In this document: in pieces, positions 38,614 through 47,644 of the stretch
Layout of the letters: the number at the start of each line of letters is the position of its first letter
How positions within the stretch are numbered: the first letter of the stretch is position 1
Origin: Streptomyces sp. NBC_00178
GTDB lineage: Bacteria; Actinomycetota; Actinomycetes; Streptomycetales; Streptomycetaceae
Assembly: GCF_036206005.1 (NCBI RefSeq)
Contig: NZ_CP108143.1
Span: 1,364,001-1,428,000 of the forward strand
Direction: 5' to 3'
DNA length: 64,000 bases
Program-made: the position numbers and the translations under genes
The notes under the pieces: model-generated
Database searches by the model: none
Seen by the model: the letters and a program-made list of their open reading frames with translations, nothing else
Told to the model about the DNA's origin: nothing

Positions 38614-40194
38614 ATGAACCGCAAACTTCTGGTGCTTGCAGCTGCGGTCAGCCTGCTTCCTCCGACTCTTTCCGCCTGCGGAAAAGAGGAGAGCGTGTCC
38701 ATAGTCGTCGCCACGACCGACCAATTCGTCGCCACCGAGGACGCCCCGGCGCCACTCGACCCCGCGTACACATATGACACCAGCACCTGGAACCTGCTGC
38801 GGCAGACGATGCAGACTTTGATGATTCAGCCCAAGGGTCAGGGCGAACCGGTTCCGGAAGCCGCCGAGAAATGCCTCTTCACCGATAAGGGGAATGAACG
38901 ATTCGACTGCAAGCTGCGCGAGGGCCTGCAATTCTCCGATGGCACCCCGATCACTGCCACCGACGTGAAGAATTCCATCGAACGTTCCCTCGCCATCAAC
39001 GCCGACACGGGTGTCGCCGCCCTGCTGAACACCATCGACACGATCGAGACCAAGGGTAGTCGCGAGGTCATCTTCCATCTCAAGACGGCCGATGCCACTT
39101 TCCCCTACAAGCTCACCACGCCCGTCGCGAGCATCGTCAACCCAAAGAAATACGACAAGAAGAACCTGCGTGACGGGTTCGAGGTCGACGGCTCCGGCCC
39201 CTACACCTTCAAGGCCGACGTCCGGGACAACGCGATCACCGACGTCACCTACGCGAAGAACCCCCGCTATCGCGGAAGCCTGAAAGTGAACAACGACCAG
39301 GTGGTCCTGCGCGTCCACAAGGACTCCGAGGCCATGGGCGCCGCGATCGACAGCGGCAAGGTCGATGTCATGGTCCGCACGATGTCGCCGTCACAGATCG
39401 ACGCGCTGGACACCGGCACCGACAAGAACGCCGAACTCGTGGACCTTCCCGGCCTGGAGATCCGCTACCTCGCTTTCAACACCGCAGCGCCGACCGTGAA
39501 GTCCAAAGCGGTCCGCCAGGCGATCGCCCAGGTCATCGACCGCGACGAACTGGTCGCCGCCGTCTACAGCGTGCAAGCCGATGCGCTGTACTCACTCGTC
39601 CCGGCGTTCGTCACCGGTCACACCAACTCGTTCTTCAACAAGTACGGAGAGCCGAGTGACGCCAAGGCGAAATCCCTGCTGACCGATGCCGGGGTCGGTC
39701 TTCCGCTGAAGTTGAAGCTGCATTACACGACGGATCACTACGGATCGGCCACCAAGCAGGAGTTCGAGGTCCTGCGCAAGCAGCTCAACGACAGCGGCCT
39801 GTTCCAGGTCACCATTCAGGGCCACCCCTGGGCGACCTTCAGACCGGCCGAGCAGAAGGGCGAGTACGACGTCTTCGGCATGGGCTGGTTCCCGGACTTC
39901 CCGGACGCCGACAACTTCGTCGCCCCCTTCCTCGACAAGAACAACTTCCTCGGCCTGCCCTACTCGAACACGACCATCCAGCACACGCTGATCCCGCGGA
40001 CCCGACGTGAGGCGGACCGGGCGTCGGCCATGGCGCCCCTGGCCGAGATCCAGGACACGGTCGCCGAGGACGTCCCCATCCTTCCCCTCTGGCAGGGCAA
40101 GCAGTACGTCGCCGCACGACGTGACGTCACCGGCATCGCCTACGCCATCAACTCCTCCTCGGTGCTCCAGCTCTGGGAGCTCGGCCGCGGCTGA
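38614..40194 (+). CDS. ABC transporter solute-binding lipoprotein (oligopeptide/nickel type, SBP_bac_5)
   Basis: 526 aa. Signal peptide MNRKLLVLAAAVSLLPPTLS then lipobox L-S-A-C, so it is a lipoprotein. Family 5 SBP features: LREGLQFSDGTPITATDVKN, VDGSGPYTFKADVRDN, FNTAAPTVKSKAVRQAIAQV, GMGWFPDFPDADNFVAPFLD, ILPLWQGKQYVAARRD. Ligand probably a short peptide. ATG at 38614 with GGAG nine bases upstream. No permease or ATPase gene is adjacent, so it must share a transporter or act as a sensor. Codon use is less G+C-biased than its neighbours. Confidence 0.88.
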   Translation: MNRKLLVLAAAVSLLPPTLSACGKEESVSIVVATTDQFVATEDAPAPLDPAYTYDTSTWNLLRQTMQTLMIQPKGQGEPVPEAAEKCLFTDKGNERFDCKLREGLQFSDGTPITATDVKNSIERSLAINADTGVAALLNTIDTIETKGSREVIFHLKTADATFPYKLTTPVASIVNPKKYDKKNLRDGFEVDGSGPYTFKADVRDNAITDVTYAKNPRYRGSLKVNNDQVVLRVHKDSEAMGAAIDSGKVDVMVRTMSPSQIDALDTGTDKNAELVDLPGLEIRYLAFNTAAPTVKSKAVRQAIAQVIDRDELVAAVYSVQADALYSLVPAFVTGHTNSFFNKYGEPSDAKAKSLLTDAGVGLPLKLKLHYTTDHYGSATKQEFEVLRKQLNDSGLFQVTIQGHPWATFRPAEQKGEYDVFGMGWFPDFPDADNFVAPFLDKNNFLGLPYSNTTIQHTLIPRTRREADRASAMAPLAEIQDTVAEDVPILPLWQGKQYVAARRDVTGIAYAINSSSVLQLWELGRG

Positions 40195-40206
40195 ACCGGG
40201 CAGCGC

Positions 40207-40286
40207 CATCCCGCGGGCCGCCGGATCCCTCGCCGGAGCGGGCACCCGCCCGCCCGGCGACGGCGGATGCGGCGGCCCGCGGGATG
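40207..40286. terminator. Long-stem cruciform after the solute-binding protein gene
   Basis: Perfect 17-bp arms CATCCCGCGGGCCGCCG (40207-40223) and CGGCGGCCCGCGGGATG (40270-40286), 46 nt apart; the apex contains a further G+C-rich stem. It begins 12 bp after the stop. Confidence 0.75.
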
Positions 40287-40346
40287 TGTGCGCCGGCCCG
40301 GAGCCGGCGCCCCTCCCCCACCGGGGAGTGGGACCGCGGAGGTAGC

Positions 40347-41117
40347 GTGTTCGACATGAACCTTCGTACCACCGTTGAGCGCGCTCAACTCTTCAAGAAG
40401 CTGCACGCCGAGCGCAGCCCGCTCGTGCTGCCGACCGTCTGGGACGTCTGGTCGGCGCGGACGGCGGTCGACGCCGGATTCCCGGCGCTGACCATCGGAA
40501 GCCACCCGCTCGCCGACTCCCGTGGTGCCGCCGACCACGAGGGGCAGACCTTCGCGGAGGTCCTCGACGCGGTGAGGCCCATCATCGCGGCGGTCGACGT
40601 TCCCGTCTCCGTGGACCTGGAGGCCGGATACGGTCAGGACCCCGCGGACCTGATCGCGGGCCTCACCGACGCCGGAGGCGTCGGCCTGAACATCGAGGAC
40701 ACCGTGCACTCCGAGGGCGGGCGCGTGCGCAGCACGCAGGAGCACGCGAGCTACGTCGGCGCCCTGCGCGCGGCGGCCGACGACGCGGGGGTCCCGGTCT
40801 GGATCAACGGGCGTACCGACCTCTTCCTGCACGCGGAGGACTCCTCCTCCGTCCTCGACGAGGCGATCGAGCGGCTGCGTGCCCTGGAGCAGGCGGGCGC
40901 CGACAGCGTCTACCCGGTGACCATCCAGGACGACGACGACCTGCTCGCAGCGGTGACGGGTGCCCTCAGCGTTCCCGTGAACTCGACGGCCCACCCGGTC
41001 AAGCACGACCTCGACCGCTTCCGCCGCCTCGGCGTCGGCCGGATCACCTACGGCCCTCTCCTGCAGTTCGCGATGACGGATGCCATGAGGGACATGCTCA
41101 AGCCGTGGGCGCTCTGA
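40347..41117 (+). CDS. Isocitrate lyase/PEP mutase family protein
   Basis: 256 aa. TIM-barrel enzyme of the PEP mutase superfamily: PTVWDVWSARTAVDAGFPAL, IGSHPLADSRGAADHE, VPVSVDLEAGYGQDPADLIA (metal Asp), GVGLNIEDTVHSEGGRVRS, WINGRTDLFL. It lacks the KKCGH motif of true isocitrate lyase, so it is more like 2-methylisocitrate lyase, oxaloacetate hydrolase or an unknown lyase. I used GTG 40347, because GGAGG sits four bases upstream; ATG 40356 (MNLRTTVERAQ) is the alternative. The cruciform at 40207-40286 separates it from the solute-binding protein gene. Confidence 0.85.
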   Translation: MFDMNLRTTVERAQLFKKLHAERSPLVLPTVWDVWSARTAVDAGFPALTIGSHPLADSRGAADHEGQTFAEVLDAVRPIIAAVDVPVSVDLEAGYGQDPADLIAGLTDAGGVGLNIEDTVHSEGGRVRSTQEHASYVGALRAAADDAGVPVWINGRTDLFLHAEDSSSVLDEAIERLRALEQAGADSVYPVTIQDDDDLLAAVTGALSVPVNSTAHPVKHDLDRFRRLGVGRITYGPLLQFAMTDAMRDMLKPWAL

Positions 41118-41165
41118 CAACCGCCTGCACGGCATCGCGGCGGGGCCTCCAAGGGGCCTGCCCAG

Positions 41166-41205
41166 CCACGGTGCTCGCGCCCGGGGCCTGATCCCCGGGC
41201 CGTGG
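41166..41205. terminator. Hairpin after the PEP-mutase-like gene
   Basis: CCCGGGG-CCTGAT-CCCCGGG (41180-41199) nested in the outer arms CCACGG (41166-41171) and CCGTGG (41200-41205). Lies 48 bp beyond the stop in a 252-bp convergent gap. Confidence 0.65.
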
Positions 41206-41369
41206 TGCGCTGCTACGGGCCGTCAGGCCGGCCGTGGCCCCACGGTGTGGACCGTGCGGGCCGCGGCCGGGGTGCGTACACCGGCCCCCACTTCCCGCCC
41301 GAACGTCTGAGCACCTCCCCGTGCGGCGGGCCGGCCTGTCCGGTCGTCCCGCCACACGGGAACACGCCG

Positions 41370-41900
41370 TCAGCCCTGCAGCATGTGATGGAGCATCAGC
41401 AGCCCGGCCGCCGTGTTGGCCGCCGGGATCTCACCGCGCGCGATCATGTCGGGCACGAGCTTGAGCGGGACCCACTCGCGGCGCGAGGACTCGAAGTCGT
41501 CCGCCGGATGCCCGGTGTACGTCGCCTCGCGCGACCAGAAGAGATGGTGCCGGGCGTCGATGAGGCCGTTGGCCGGCTCCACCGTCATCAGCGGGAGCAG
41601 TTCGCCGGGGCGCCAGCCGGTCTCCTCCTCCATCTCCCGTGCGGCAGCGGCTGCCACGTCCTCGCCGTCCTCGACCACACCTGCGGCGAACTCCCAGCCC
41701 CAGCTGTCGGTGATGAACCGGTGCCGCCACAGGAGCAGGACCTCGTTCGCCTCGTTGACGGCCGTCGCCGCGGCGACGGCGCGGAGCCGGATGAGGAAGT
41801 GGTCCAGGTGCCGGCCGTCGGGGAGTTCGACATCCGCCAGATTGACCCGGAACCAGCGGTTCTCATATACGGTCTGTTCGTTTAAGTTCGCCCACTGCAC
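41370..41900 (-). CDS. NUDIX hydrolase with a TTA codon
   Basis: 176 aa. A full NUDIX box, GVVEDGEDVAAAAAREMEEE then TGW (G-x5-E-x7-R-E-x2-E-E-x-G), in a beta-sandwich protein of the ADP-ribose pyrophosphatase type (FLIRLRAVAAATAVNEANEV, LLLWRHRFITDSWGWEFAAG). GTG at 41900 with GAAAGGTGG seven bases upstream. Codon 6 is TTA (41885-41883), the only in-frame TTA I could find in this window, so translation should need the bldA leucyl-tRNA. Lies next to the TPR regulator gene on the same strand. Substrate unknown. Confidence 0.88.
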   Translation of the reverse strand: MQWANLNEQTVYENRWFRVNLADVELPDGRHLDHFLIRLRAVAAATAVNEANEVLLLWRHRFITDSWGWEFAAGVVEDGEDVAAAAAREMEEETGWRPGELLPLMTVEPANGLIDARHHLFWSREATYTGHPADDFESSRREWVPLKLVPDMIARGEIPAANTAAGLLMLHHMLQG

Positions 41901-41987
41901 AGTTCTGCCACCTTTCGACTGGTCGATGGCAACATCGCAGCAGGATCCGCCTCGCAGGGGAACGTGCGGAGGCGCCGGGTGCACGGC

Positions 41988-43328
41988 TCACAGGGGCACG
42001 CGCAGCGTCCCTTCGATGACACCGGCCGCCGCTTCGGCCTCGGCGCTGCCGCTCGCGGCCAGATGGTCACGGACGGAACGCATCCGGTCCCGCAACCGCT
42101 GCGAATCCATGCCCCGGGCGCGTTCCGCCATCTCGCACGCGGTACCGGCCGCCCTGTCCGCCTCGCCCTGCAGCAGTTCCAGGTGGCTGAGCATGGCCAG
42201 CCGGTGCACCGTCCCGCGGTCGTGCGCCGGGGAGCGTACGGCCGCGGCGGCGTGCTCCCGGGCTCCGGCGACGTCTCCCAGGTTCAGCAGCGCCTCGGCC
42301 ACCTGGACGTTGACCAGGCCCGGCTGGACGTATCCCGTCTCCTCGGGCTCGCTGCCCGTGCCGATGCGGTCCGCCTCGGCCTCGGCCCGGCGGATGCACT
42401 CCAGGGAGCCGCGGTGGTCGCCCAGTTGCGCGTAGGCCTTGGCCTGCATGGCGTGCAGGTCGGCGGCGAGTGCCGGGGTGATGTGCGGTCCCGCCGCCCT
42501 CAGGGCCGCCTCGGCGAAGGCGACGGACCGGCGGAAGTCGGCCAGGTACAGCGCCTGGTTCACGAGCAGCGCGATGACGTAGCCGCCAAGGCCGCGGTCC
42601 CCGCTGGCCTTGGCCAGGCGCAGGGCCTGGTGGAAGTAGCGCTGCGCTAGCCCGTGGGCGTCCGAGTCGTACGCGCAGATGCCGGCGACGGCCACCAGTC
42701 CGGCGGTCGCGCGGTGCAGTTGACGGCCGGTCGCGTCGCTGTAACCGCCGCGCAGCAGCGGAGCGGTCTCGGCGTTGAGGAATCCGACGACCCGGGACCT
42801 GGTCGCCATGCCTCCCGCTTTCCGGTACATCTGTTCGTAGTGGGCGCGGGCGGCCCGGAGCATCGCTATGTCGGCCATGCTCACCCGTGAGGGACCGGGA
42901 CGGGACACGTCCGTGTCCTCGGGCGGGTTCTCCCACTCCCAGACAGGCATCACCGCCGTGGTGCCCGTGACGGCCGGCACGGCGGCGAGGTCCGGGCGCT
43001 GCTGGTCGTCGGAGCGCCACAGGGCGGTCGCGTGCTCGACGAAGCCCGGCAGCCCGCCGCCGTGGGCCGCGCTGTGCGCCCCCAGGACGCCCATGCCGAT
43101 GTCGTCGAGGGTGACCGACCGGTGCAGCCTGCGGCCGAGGACCTCGCACAGCAGGTCGGGGACCTGTCCGCGCGGGCGCTGGCCCTTGAGCCAGCGGGCG
43201 ACCGCCGTGTGTTCGTACCGCAGGGTCAGCCCGCGGGCGCGGCCGGCCTGGTTGACGTGTCCGGCGAGTCCCGCACGGGACACACCCGCCTCGTCGATCA
43301 GGGTTTCGAGCAGGACGTTGGGCTCCAT
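41988..43328 (-). CDS. Helix-turn-helix / TPR regulator of the NsdA-like type
   Basis: 446 aa. N-terminal 70 residues, MEPNVLLETLIDEAGVSRAG, AGHVNQAGRARGLTLRYEHT, VARWLKGQRPRGQVPDLLCE, look like the unusual DNA-binding head of Streptomyces developmental regulators such as NsdA. The C-terminal 250 residues are TPR-like helical pairs (DRGLGGYVIALLVNQALYLA, LHAMQAKAYAQLGDHRGSLE, RLAMLSHLELLQGEADRAAG). NsdA represses sporulation and antibiotic synthesis; equivalence is not certain. ATG at 43328 after a G-run. 87 bp upstream of the TTA-containing NUDIX gene. Confidence 0.78.
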   Translation of the reverse strand: MEPNVLLETLIDEAGVSRAGLAGHVNQAGRARGLTLRYEHTAVARWLKGQRPRGQVPDLLCEVLGRRLHRSVTLDDIGMGVLGAHSAAHGGGLPGFVEHATALWRSDDQQRPDLAAVPAVTGTTAVMPVWEWENPPEDTDVSRPGPSRVSMADIAMLRAARAHYEQMYRKAGGMATRSRVVGFLNAETAPLLRGGYSDATGRQLHRATAGLVAVAGICAYDSDAHGLAQRYFHQALRLAKASGDRGLGGYVIALLVNQALYLADFRRSVAFAEAALRAAGPHITPALAADLHAMQAKAYAQLGDHRGSLECIRRAEAEADRIGTGSEPEETGYVQPGLVNVQVAEALLNLGDVAGAREHAAAAVRSPAHDRGTVHRLAMLSHLELLQGEADRAAGTACEMAERARGMDSQRLRDRMRSVRDHLAASGSAEAEAAAGVIEGTLRVPL

Positions 43329-43513
43329 TGCCCCCCCATGTGCGTGTCGCGACGAGCCTAAGGGATGTCCCGTCGTCCCTGGCGGGCGTGCGACGACGGC
43401 CACGGCGCCTCGCCGCGTCGCCGGCGTCCGGACACGTCCCGTACGCGGACGTCCCCGCGCCGTGCGATGCGCCGTGTGGGACGCCGCCCGCCGATCCGTC
43501 ACGAGCGACGGGG

Positions 43514-43540
43514 CATCCCTCAGTGGTCATCCCTCAGTGG
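43514..43540. repeat. Tandem 13-bp repeat CATCCCTCAGTGG
   Basis: Copies at 43514-43526 and 43528-43540, separated by one T; both are perfect. Confidence 0.85.
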
Positions 43541-43547
43541 AGCACGA

Positions 43548-43564
43548 TTCACACGGGGTGTGAA
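43548..43564. promoter_or_regulatory. Perfect palindrome TTCACAC-GGG-GTGTGAA
   Basis: Seven-bp arms around GGG, eight bp past the tandem repeat. It is operator-like; the binding protein is unknown. Confidence 0.45.
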
Positions 43565-43811
43565 CGGAATGCCCGAAGGGTCCGGCTGTGCACTCTGCCG
43601 CGCCGGGTCACCGCTCGCTTGAATAAGTGCCTCGCAAGAGGCGGCCGGGTCGTCGGCTCCCCCTCGTACAGTTCGACGACCCGCACCCGCGCCGTTCGTC
43701 CCGCCGGCCTGCCCGACACTCCGTGGCGGAACGGACGGCGCCGGACCGTACAGGCCCACTGCCCCGATGACAGCCGGGTTCGTGTGCGGTCACCGGGCCG
43801 TCCGCGAGAAC

Positions 43812-43854
43812 GGGGAGAGGGGCGTGTCCGGTGGCCGGACACGCCCCTCTCCCC
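43812..43854. terminator. pheST operon terminator
   Basis: Perfect 20-bp stem GGGGAGAGGGGCGTGTCCGG / CCGGACACGCCCCTCTCCCC with a TGG loop, eight bp past the pheT stop. Confidence 0.95.
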
Positions 43855-43862
43855 ACGCGTGC

Positions 43863-46373
43863 CTAGGCGCCGCGCAGCACCGCGCCGGTGCGCTCGGCGG
43901 CCAGGGCGACCGCCGTGTCACGGGCCGCGGAGGCCTCCTCGACGGTGAGCGTGCGGTCGGGGGCACGGAACCGCAGCGCGTACGCCAGCGACTTGTGGCC
44001 CTCACCGATCTGCTCGCCGGTGAACACGTCGAACAGACGCAGCGATTCGAGCAGGTCGCCGGCGCCCTCGCGCAGGGCCTTCTCGACCACGTCGGCGGAC
44101 ACGTCCTCGGCGACGACGAGGGCGACGTCCTGGGTCGCCACCGGGAAGGTGGAGATCCGGGGAGCCTGGAGCGCGCCGTCGACGGCCTGCTCCAGGACGT
44201 CGAGTTCGACCTCCATGGCACAGGTCCGCTCGGGCAGGTGGAGCTCCTTGACGACGCGCGGGTGCAGTTCGCCCGCGTGCCCGAAGAGCGTCTCCCGGCC
44301 GTCGACCGTGACGTACAGGGCCGCGCAGCGGCCGGGGTGCCACGGGGCGTGGCGGTCGGCGCGGACCGTCACCTCGACGCCCGCCTCGCGGGCGATCGTG
44401 CGCGCCGCCTCGACGGAGTCGGCCCAGCCGGACGGGCGGCCCTCGCCCCACCAGCCGGCCTGCTCGCGGGCGCCCGCGAGGACGACGGCGGCACGGCGGG
44501 GCTGGCGCGGCAGCGTGGCGTCCAGTCCGGCGATCTCCTCGTCGGTGGGCCGGCGGTCGACGGGCAGCCGGACGGCCTTCGTCTCCTCGCCGGTGGGCCG
44601 GAAGACCAGCCCCGTCTCGAAGAGCGCCAGGTCGTGGCTGCCACGGCCGTCGTTGCGCCGCAGTGCGCCGAGCAGTCCCGGCAGCAGCGTGGTGCGCAGC
44701 GCCGGCTCCTCGTCGGAGATCGGGTTGACGAGGTCGACCGTGCGGCGGCGGGCGTCGTCCTCTTCCAGGCCGAGCTGGTCGAGGACGGCCTGCCCGATGA
44801 ACGGGTAGTTCAGCGCCTCGACGTAACCGGCGCCGGCGAGGGCCCGGCCGATGCGGCGGTGCAGCCGCTGGCGGTCGGTGAGCCCGCGTCCCGAGGGCGG
44901 CGTCGGCAGGGTGGACGGGAGGTTCTCGTACCCCTCCAGCCGGATGACCTCTTCGGCGAGGTCGTTCGGCGCGGTGAGGTCGGGACGCCAGGACGGCACG
45001 GTGACGATCAGCTCGTCCTGCCCGTAGACGTCGCAGCCGACCTCCTGCAGGCGGCGTACGACGGTCTCGCGGCCGTACGCGACCCCCGCCACCCGGTCGG
45101 GGTGGCTCGCGGGCATCGCGATGGTGCGGGGCGCGGACGGTGCGGTGATCTCCGTGACCCCCGCCTCGGCCGTACCGCCCGCCAGCAGGACCAGCAGGTC
45201 GACGGTGCGCTGCGCGGCAGCGGCGGCGGCCTGCGGGTCGACGCCGCGCTCGAAGCGCTTGGACGCCTCGGAGCTCAGCTTGTGGCGGCGTGCGGTCCGG
45301 GCGATGGTGATCGCGTCGAAGTGCGCGGCCTCGATGACGACCTCGGTGGTACCGGCCTCCTCGGCCGTGTCCGCGATCTCCGTGTCGGCGCCGCCCATGA
45401 CGCCCGCGAGACCGATCGGCCCGCGGTCGTCGGTGATGACCAGGTCCTGGGCGTCCAGGACGCGCTTGGTTCCGTCGAGCGTGGTGAGCTTCTCGCCCTG
45501 CTGGGCACGGCGGACGCCGATCGGCCCCTCGACGCGGCCGCGGTCGTAGGCGTGCAGCGGCTGGCCCAGCTCGAGCATCACGTAGTTCGTGATGTCGACC
45601 GCGAGCGAGACGGTGCGCATCCCGGCCTTCTGCAGCCTGCGCTGCATCCAGATCGGGGAGCGCGCCTCGGGACGCAGGCCCGTCACGGTGCGGGCGGTGA
45701 AGTTGCTGCAGCCGATCGGGTCGGACACCTTCACCGGGTAGCCGTGCGCGTTGGGCGGGGGGACGTCCAGGAGCGCCGGGTCGCGCAGCGGCAGCCCGTA
45801 CGCGGTGGCCGTCTCGCGGGCGACACCGCGCATCGACAGGCAGTAGCCGCGGTCCGGCGTGACGGCGATGTCGAGGACCTCGTCGACGAGCTCCAGGAGC
45901 TCGATCGCGTCGGTGCCGGGCTCGAACTCCGGCGGCAGCACGATGATGCCGTGCGTGCCGTCGTCGCCCATGCCGAGCTCGTCGGTGGAGCAGATCATGC
46001 CGTGGGACGTCTTGCCGTACGTCTTGCGCGCGGCGATCGCGAAGTCGCCGGGCAGCACGGCGCCCGGGAGGACCACGACGACCTTGTCGCCGACGGCGAA
46101 GTTGCGGGCGCCGCAGACGATCTCCTGCGGTTCGCCGGTTCCGTTGGCGTCGCCGACGTCCACGGTGCAGAAGCGGATGGGCTTCTTGAAGCCCTCCAGC
46201 TCCTCGATGGTCAGCACCTGTCCGACGACCAGGGGGCCCTTGAGCCCCGCGCCGGTCTGCTCGACGGCCTCGACCTCGAGGCCGACGCCGACGAGCTTGG
46301 TCTGTACGTCACGGCCGGATTCCGTCACCGGCAGGTCGACGTACTCCCGCAGCCAGGAAAGCGGGACGCGCAT
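43863..46373 (-). CDS. pheT: Phenylalanyl-tRNA synthetase beta subunit
   Basis: 836 aa, typical for bacterial PheT. N-terminal tRNA-binding/EMAP-like domain ([36 protein letters not shown]), B3/B4 editing domain ([20 protein letters not shown]), B5 domain, and a C-terminal anticodon-binding FDX-ACB domain ([20 protein letters not shown]). It forms the alpha2-beta2 enzyme with PheS and clears mischarged Tyr. ATG at 46373, whose A is also the last base of the pheS TGA (TGATG), so translation is coupled. Confidence 0.97.
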   Translation of the reverse strand: MRVPLSWLREYVDLPVTESGRDVQTKLVGVGLEVEAVEQTGAGLKGPLVVGQVLTIEELEGFKKPIRFCTVDVGDANGTGEPQEIVCGARNFAVGDKVVVVLPGAVLPGDFAIAARKTYGKTSHGMICSTDELGMGDDGTHGIIVLPPEFEPGTDAIELLELVDEVLDIAVTPDRGYCLSMRGVARETATAYGLPLRDPALLDVPPPNAHGYPVKVSDPIGCSNFTARTVTGLRPEARSPIWMQRRLQKAGMRTVSLAVDITNYVMLELGQPLHAYDRGRVEGPIGVRRAQQGEKLTTLDGTKRVLDAQDLVITDDRGPIGLAGVMGGADTEIADTAEEAGTTEVVIEAAHFDAITIARTARRHKLSSEASKRFERGVDPQAAAAAAQRTVDLLVLLAGGTAEAGVTEITAPSAPRTIAMPASHPDRVAGVAYGRETVVRRLQEVGCDVYGQDELIVTVPSWRPDLTAPNDLAEEVIRLEGYENLPSTLPTPPSGRGLTDRQRLHRRIGRALAGAGYVEALNYPFIGQAVLDQLGLEEDDARRRTVDLVNPISDEEPALRTTLLPGLLGALRRNDGRGSHDLALFETGLVFRPTGEETKAVRLPVDRRPTDEEIAGLDATLPRQPRRAAVVLAGAREQAGWWGEGRPSGWADSVEAARTIAREAGVEVTVRADRHAPWHPGRCAALYVTVDGRETLFGHAGELHPRVVKELHLPERTCAMEVELDVLEQAVDGALQAPRISTFPVATQDVALVVAEDVSADVVEKALREGAGDLLESLRLFDVFTGEQIGEGHKSLAYALRFRAPDRTLTVEEASAARDTAVALAAERTGAVLRGA

Positions 46374-47500
46374 CAGATCTCCATCCCGAACGGCCGGGTG
46401 AACCGGACGTCACCCTCGACCATGTCTCGCATGTCCTCTACGTTGTGGCGGAACATCAGCATCCGCTCGATGCCGAACCCGAAGGCGAATCCGCTGTACT
46501 TCTCGGGGTCCACGCCGCAGGCGACGAGCACCTTCGGGTTGACCATGCCGCAGCCGCCGAGCTCGATCCAGCCTTCGCTGCCGCAGGTGCGGCAGGGGCG
46601 GTCGGGGTTGCCGACGGACTCGCCGTGGCAGACGTAGCAGACCATGTCCATCTCGGCGGACGGCTCGGTGAACGGGAAGAAGTTCGGCCGCAGCCGGGTG
46701 CTCACCTCCGGGCCGAAGAGCGCCTGGACCATGTGGTCGAGGGTGCCCTTGAGGTCGGCCATGGTGAGGCCCTCGTCGACGGCCAGCAGCTCGATCTGGT
46801 GGAAGACCGGGGTGTGCGTGGCGTCGAGCTCGTCGGTGCGGTAGACCCGGCCCGGGCAGACCACGTAGACGGGGGGCTTGCGGCTGAGCAGCGAGCGCGC
46901 CTGGACGGGTGAGGTGTGCGTCCGCAGCACGACACCGGACTCGTCGTTCCTGGCGCCGTCCGCGCCCTGGACGAAGAAGGTGTCCTGCATCTGGCGTGCC
47001 GGGTGGTCCGGCACGAAGTTCAGGGCGTCGAAGTTGAACCACTCCGCCTCGACCTCGGGGCCCTCGGCGATCTCGTAGCCCATGGCCACGAAGACGTCGG
47101 CGACGCGCTCCATGATGGTCGTCAGGGGGTGGCGCGCGCCGGCCGGGGTGCGGTCGTAGGGCAGCGTGACGTCCACGGCCTCCTCGACGAGCACCCGGGT
47201 GTCACGCTCGGCCTCCAGCTCGGCCTGCCGGGCGGCCAGCGCCTTGGAGACGGCGCCGCGGGCCTGGCCCACGCGCTTGCCGGCCTCGGCCTTGGCCTGC
47301 GGGGGCAGCGCCCCGATCTCGCGGTTGGCGAGCGACAGGGGGGAGGTACCACCGGTGTGCGCGGTCTTCGCCTGGGCGAGCGCGTCGAGGTCGCCGGCGG
47401 CGGCGAAGGCGGCGAACGCCTCGTCCCGCATGCGCTCGATCTCTTCCGGTTTCAGTGCCTCGACCTCGACTGGGTCGTACGACTTGTTCGGTGCCGACAT
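46373..47500 (-). CDS. pheS: Phenylalanyl-tRNA synthetase alpha subunit
   Basis: 375 aa. Class II aaRS core: [20 protein letters not shown], motif 2 [20 protein letters not shown], motif 3 [19 protein letters not shown] Cys4-type pair ([18 protein letters not shown]) may bind zinc, as in some PheS proteins. N-terminal coiled coil for tRNA binding. ATG at 47500 with GGAAGAG upstream. I could not see a T-box or phenylalanine leader peptide in the 144 bp before it. Confidence 0.97.
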   Translation of the reverse strand: MSAPNKSYDPVEVEALKPEEIERMRDEAFAAFAAAGDLDALAQAKTAHTGGTSPLSLANREIGALPPQAKAEAGKRVGQARGAVSKALAARQAELEAERDTRVLVEEAVDVTLPYDRTPAGARHPLTTIMERVADVFVAMGYEIAEGPEVEAEWFNFDALNFVPDHPARQMQDTFFVQGADGARNDESGVVLRTHTSPVQARSLLSRKPPVYVVCPGRVYRTDELDATHTPVFHQIELLAVDEGLTMADLKGTLDHMVQALFGPEVSTRLRPNFFPFTEPSAEMDMVCYVCHGESVGNPDRPCRTCGSEGWIELGGCGMVNPKVLVACGVDPEKYSGFAFGFGIERMLMFRHNVEDMRDMVEGDVRFTRPFGMEI

Positions 47501-47644
47501 CTCTTCCCGTGCTTCCGATTGGCTGATACTGCGCTGAACCGGGGACACCCCGGACCTCGCGGTCCCCGCTCGACGACCGAGGGCGCGAAGGTGCCAAAGG
47601 TCGAGTCTACGGTCCGCGGGGCGGCGACGGAGCCCGTGGGCGGC

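Larger units (their letters stand above)
43329..43811. other. Non-coding interval upstream of the TPR regulator and downstream of pheT
   Basis: About 480 bp with no credible gene. It contains the tandem repeat at 43514-43540 and the palindrome at 43548-43564, which could control the TPR regulator about 220 bp away. Confidence 0.45.

Noticed and set aside
43767-46637. 956-codon open frame on the strand opposite pheT
   Set aside because: It mirrors pheT codon by codon, a product of G+C-rich third positions; no family, no ribosome site, and pheT is unambiguous.
47501-47644. T-box or Phe-rich leader peptide upstream of pheS
   Set aside because: No UGGN-type T-box sequence or run of Phe codons is visible in the 144 bp.
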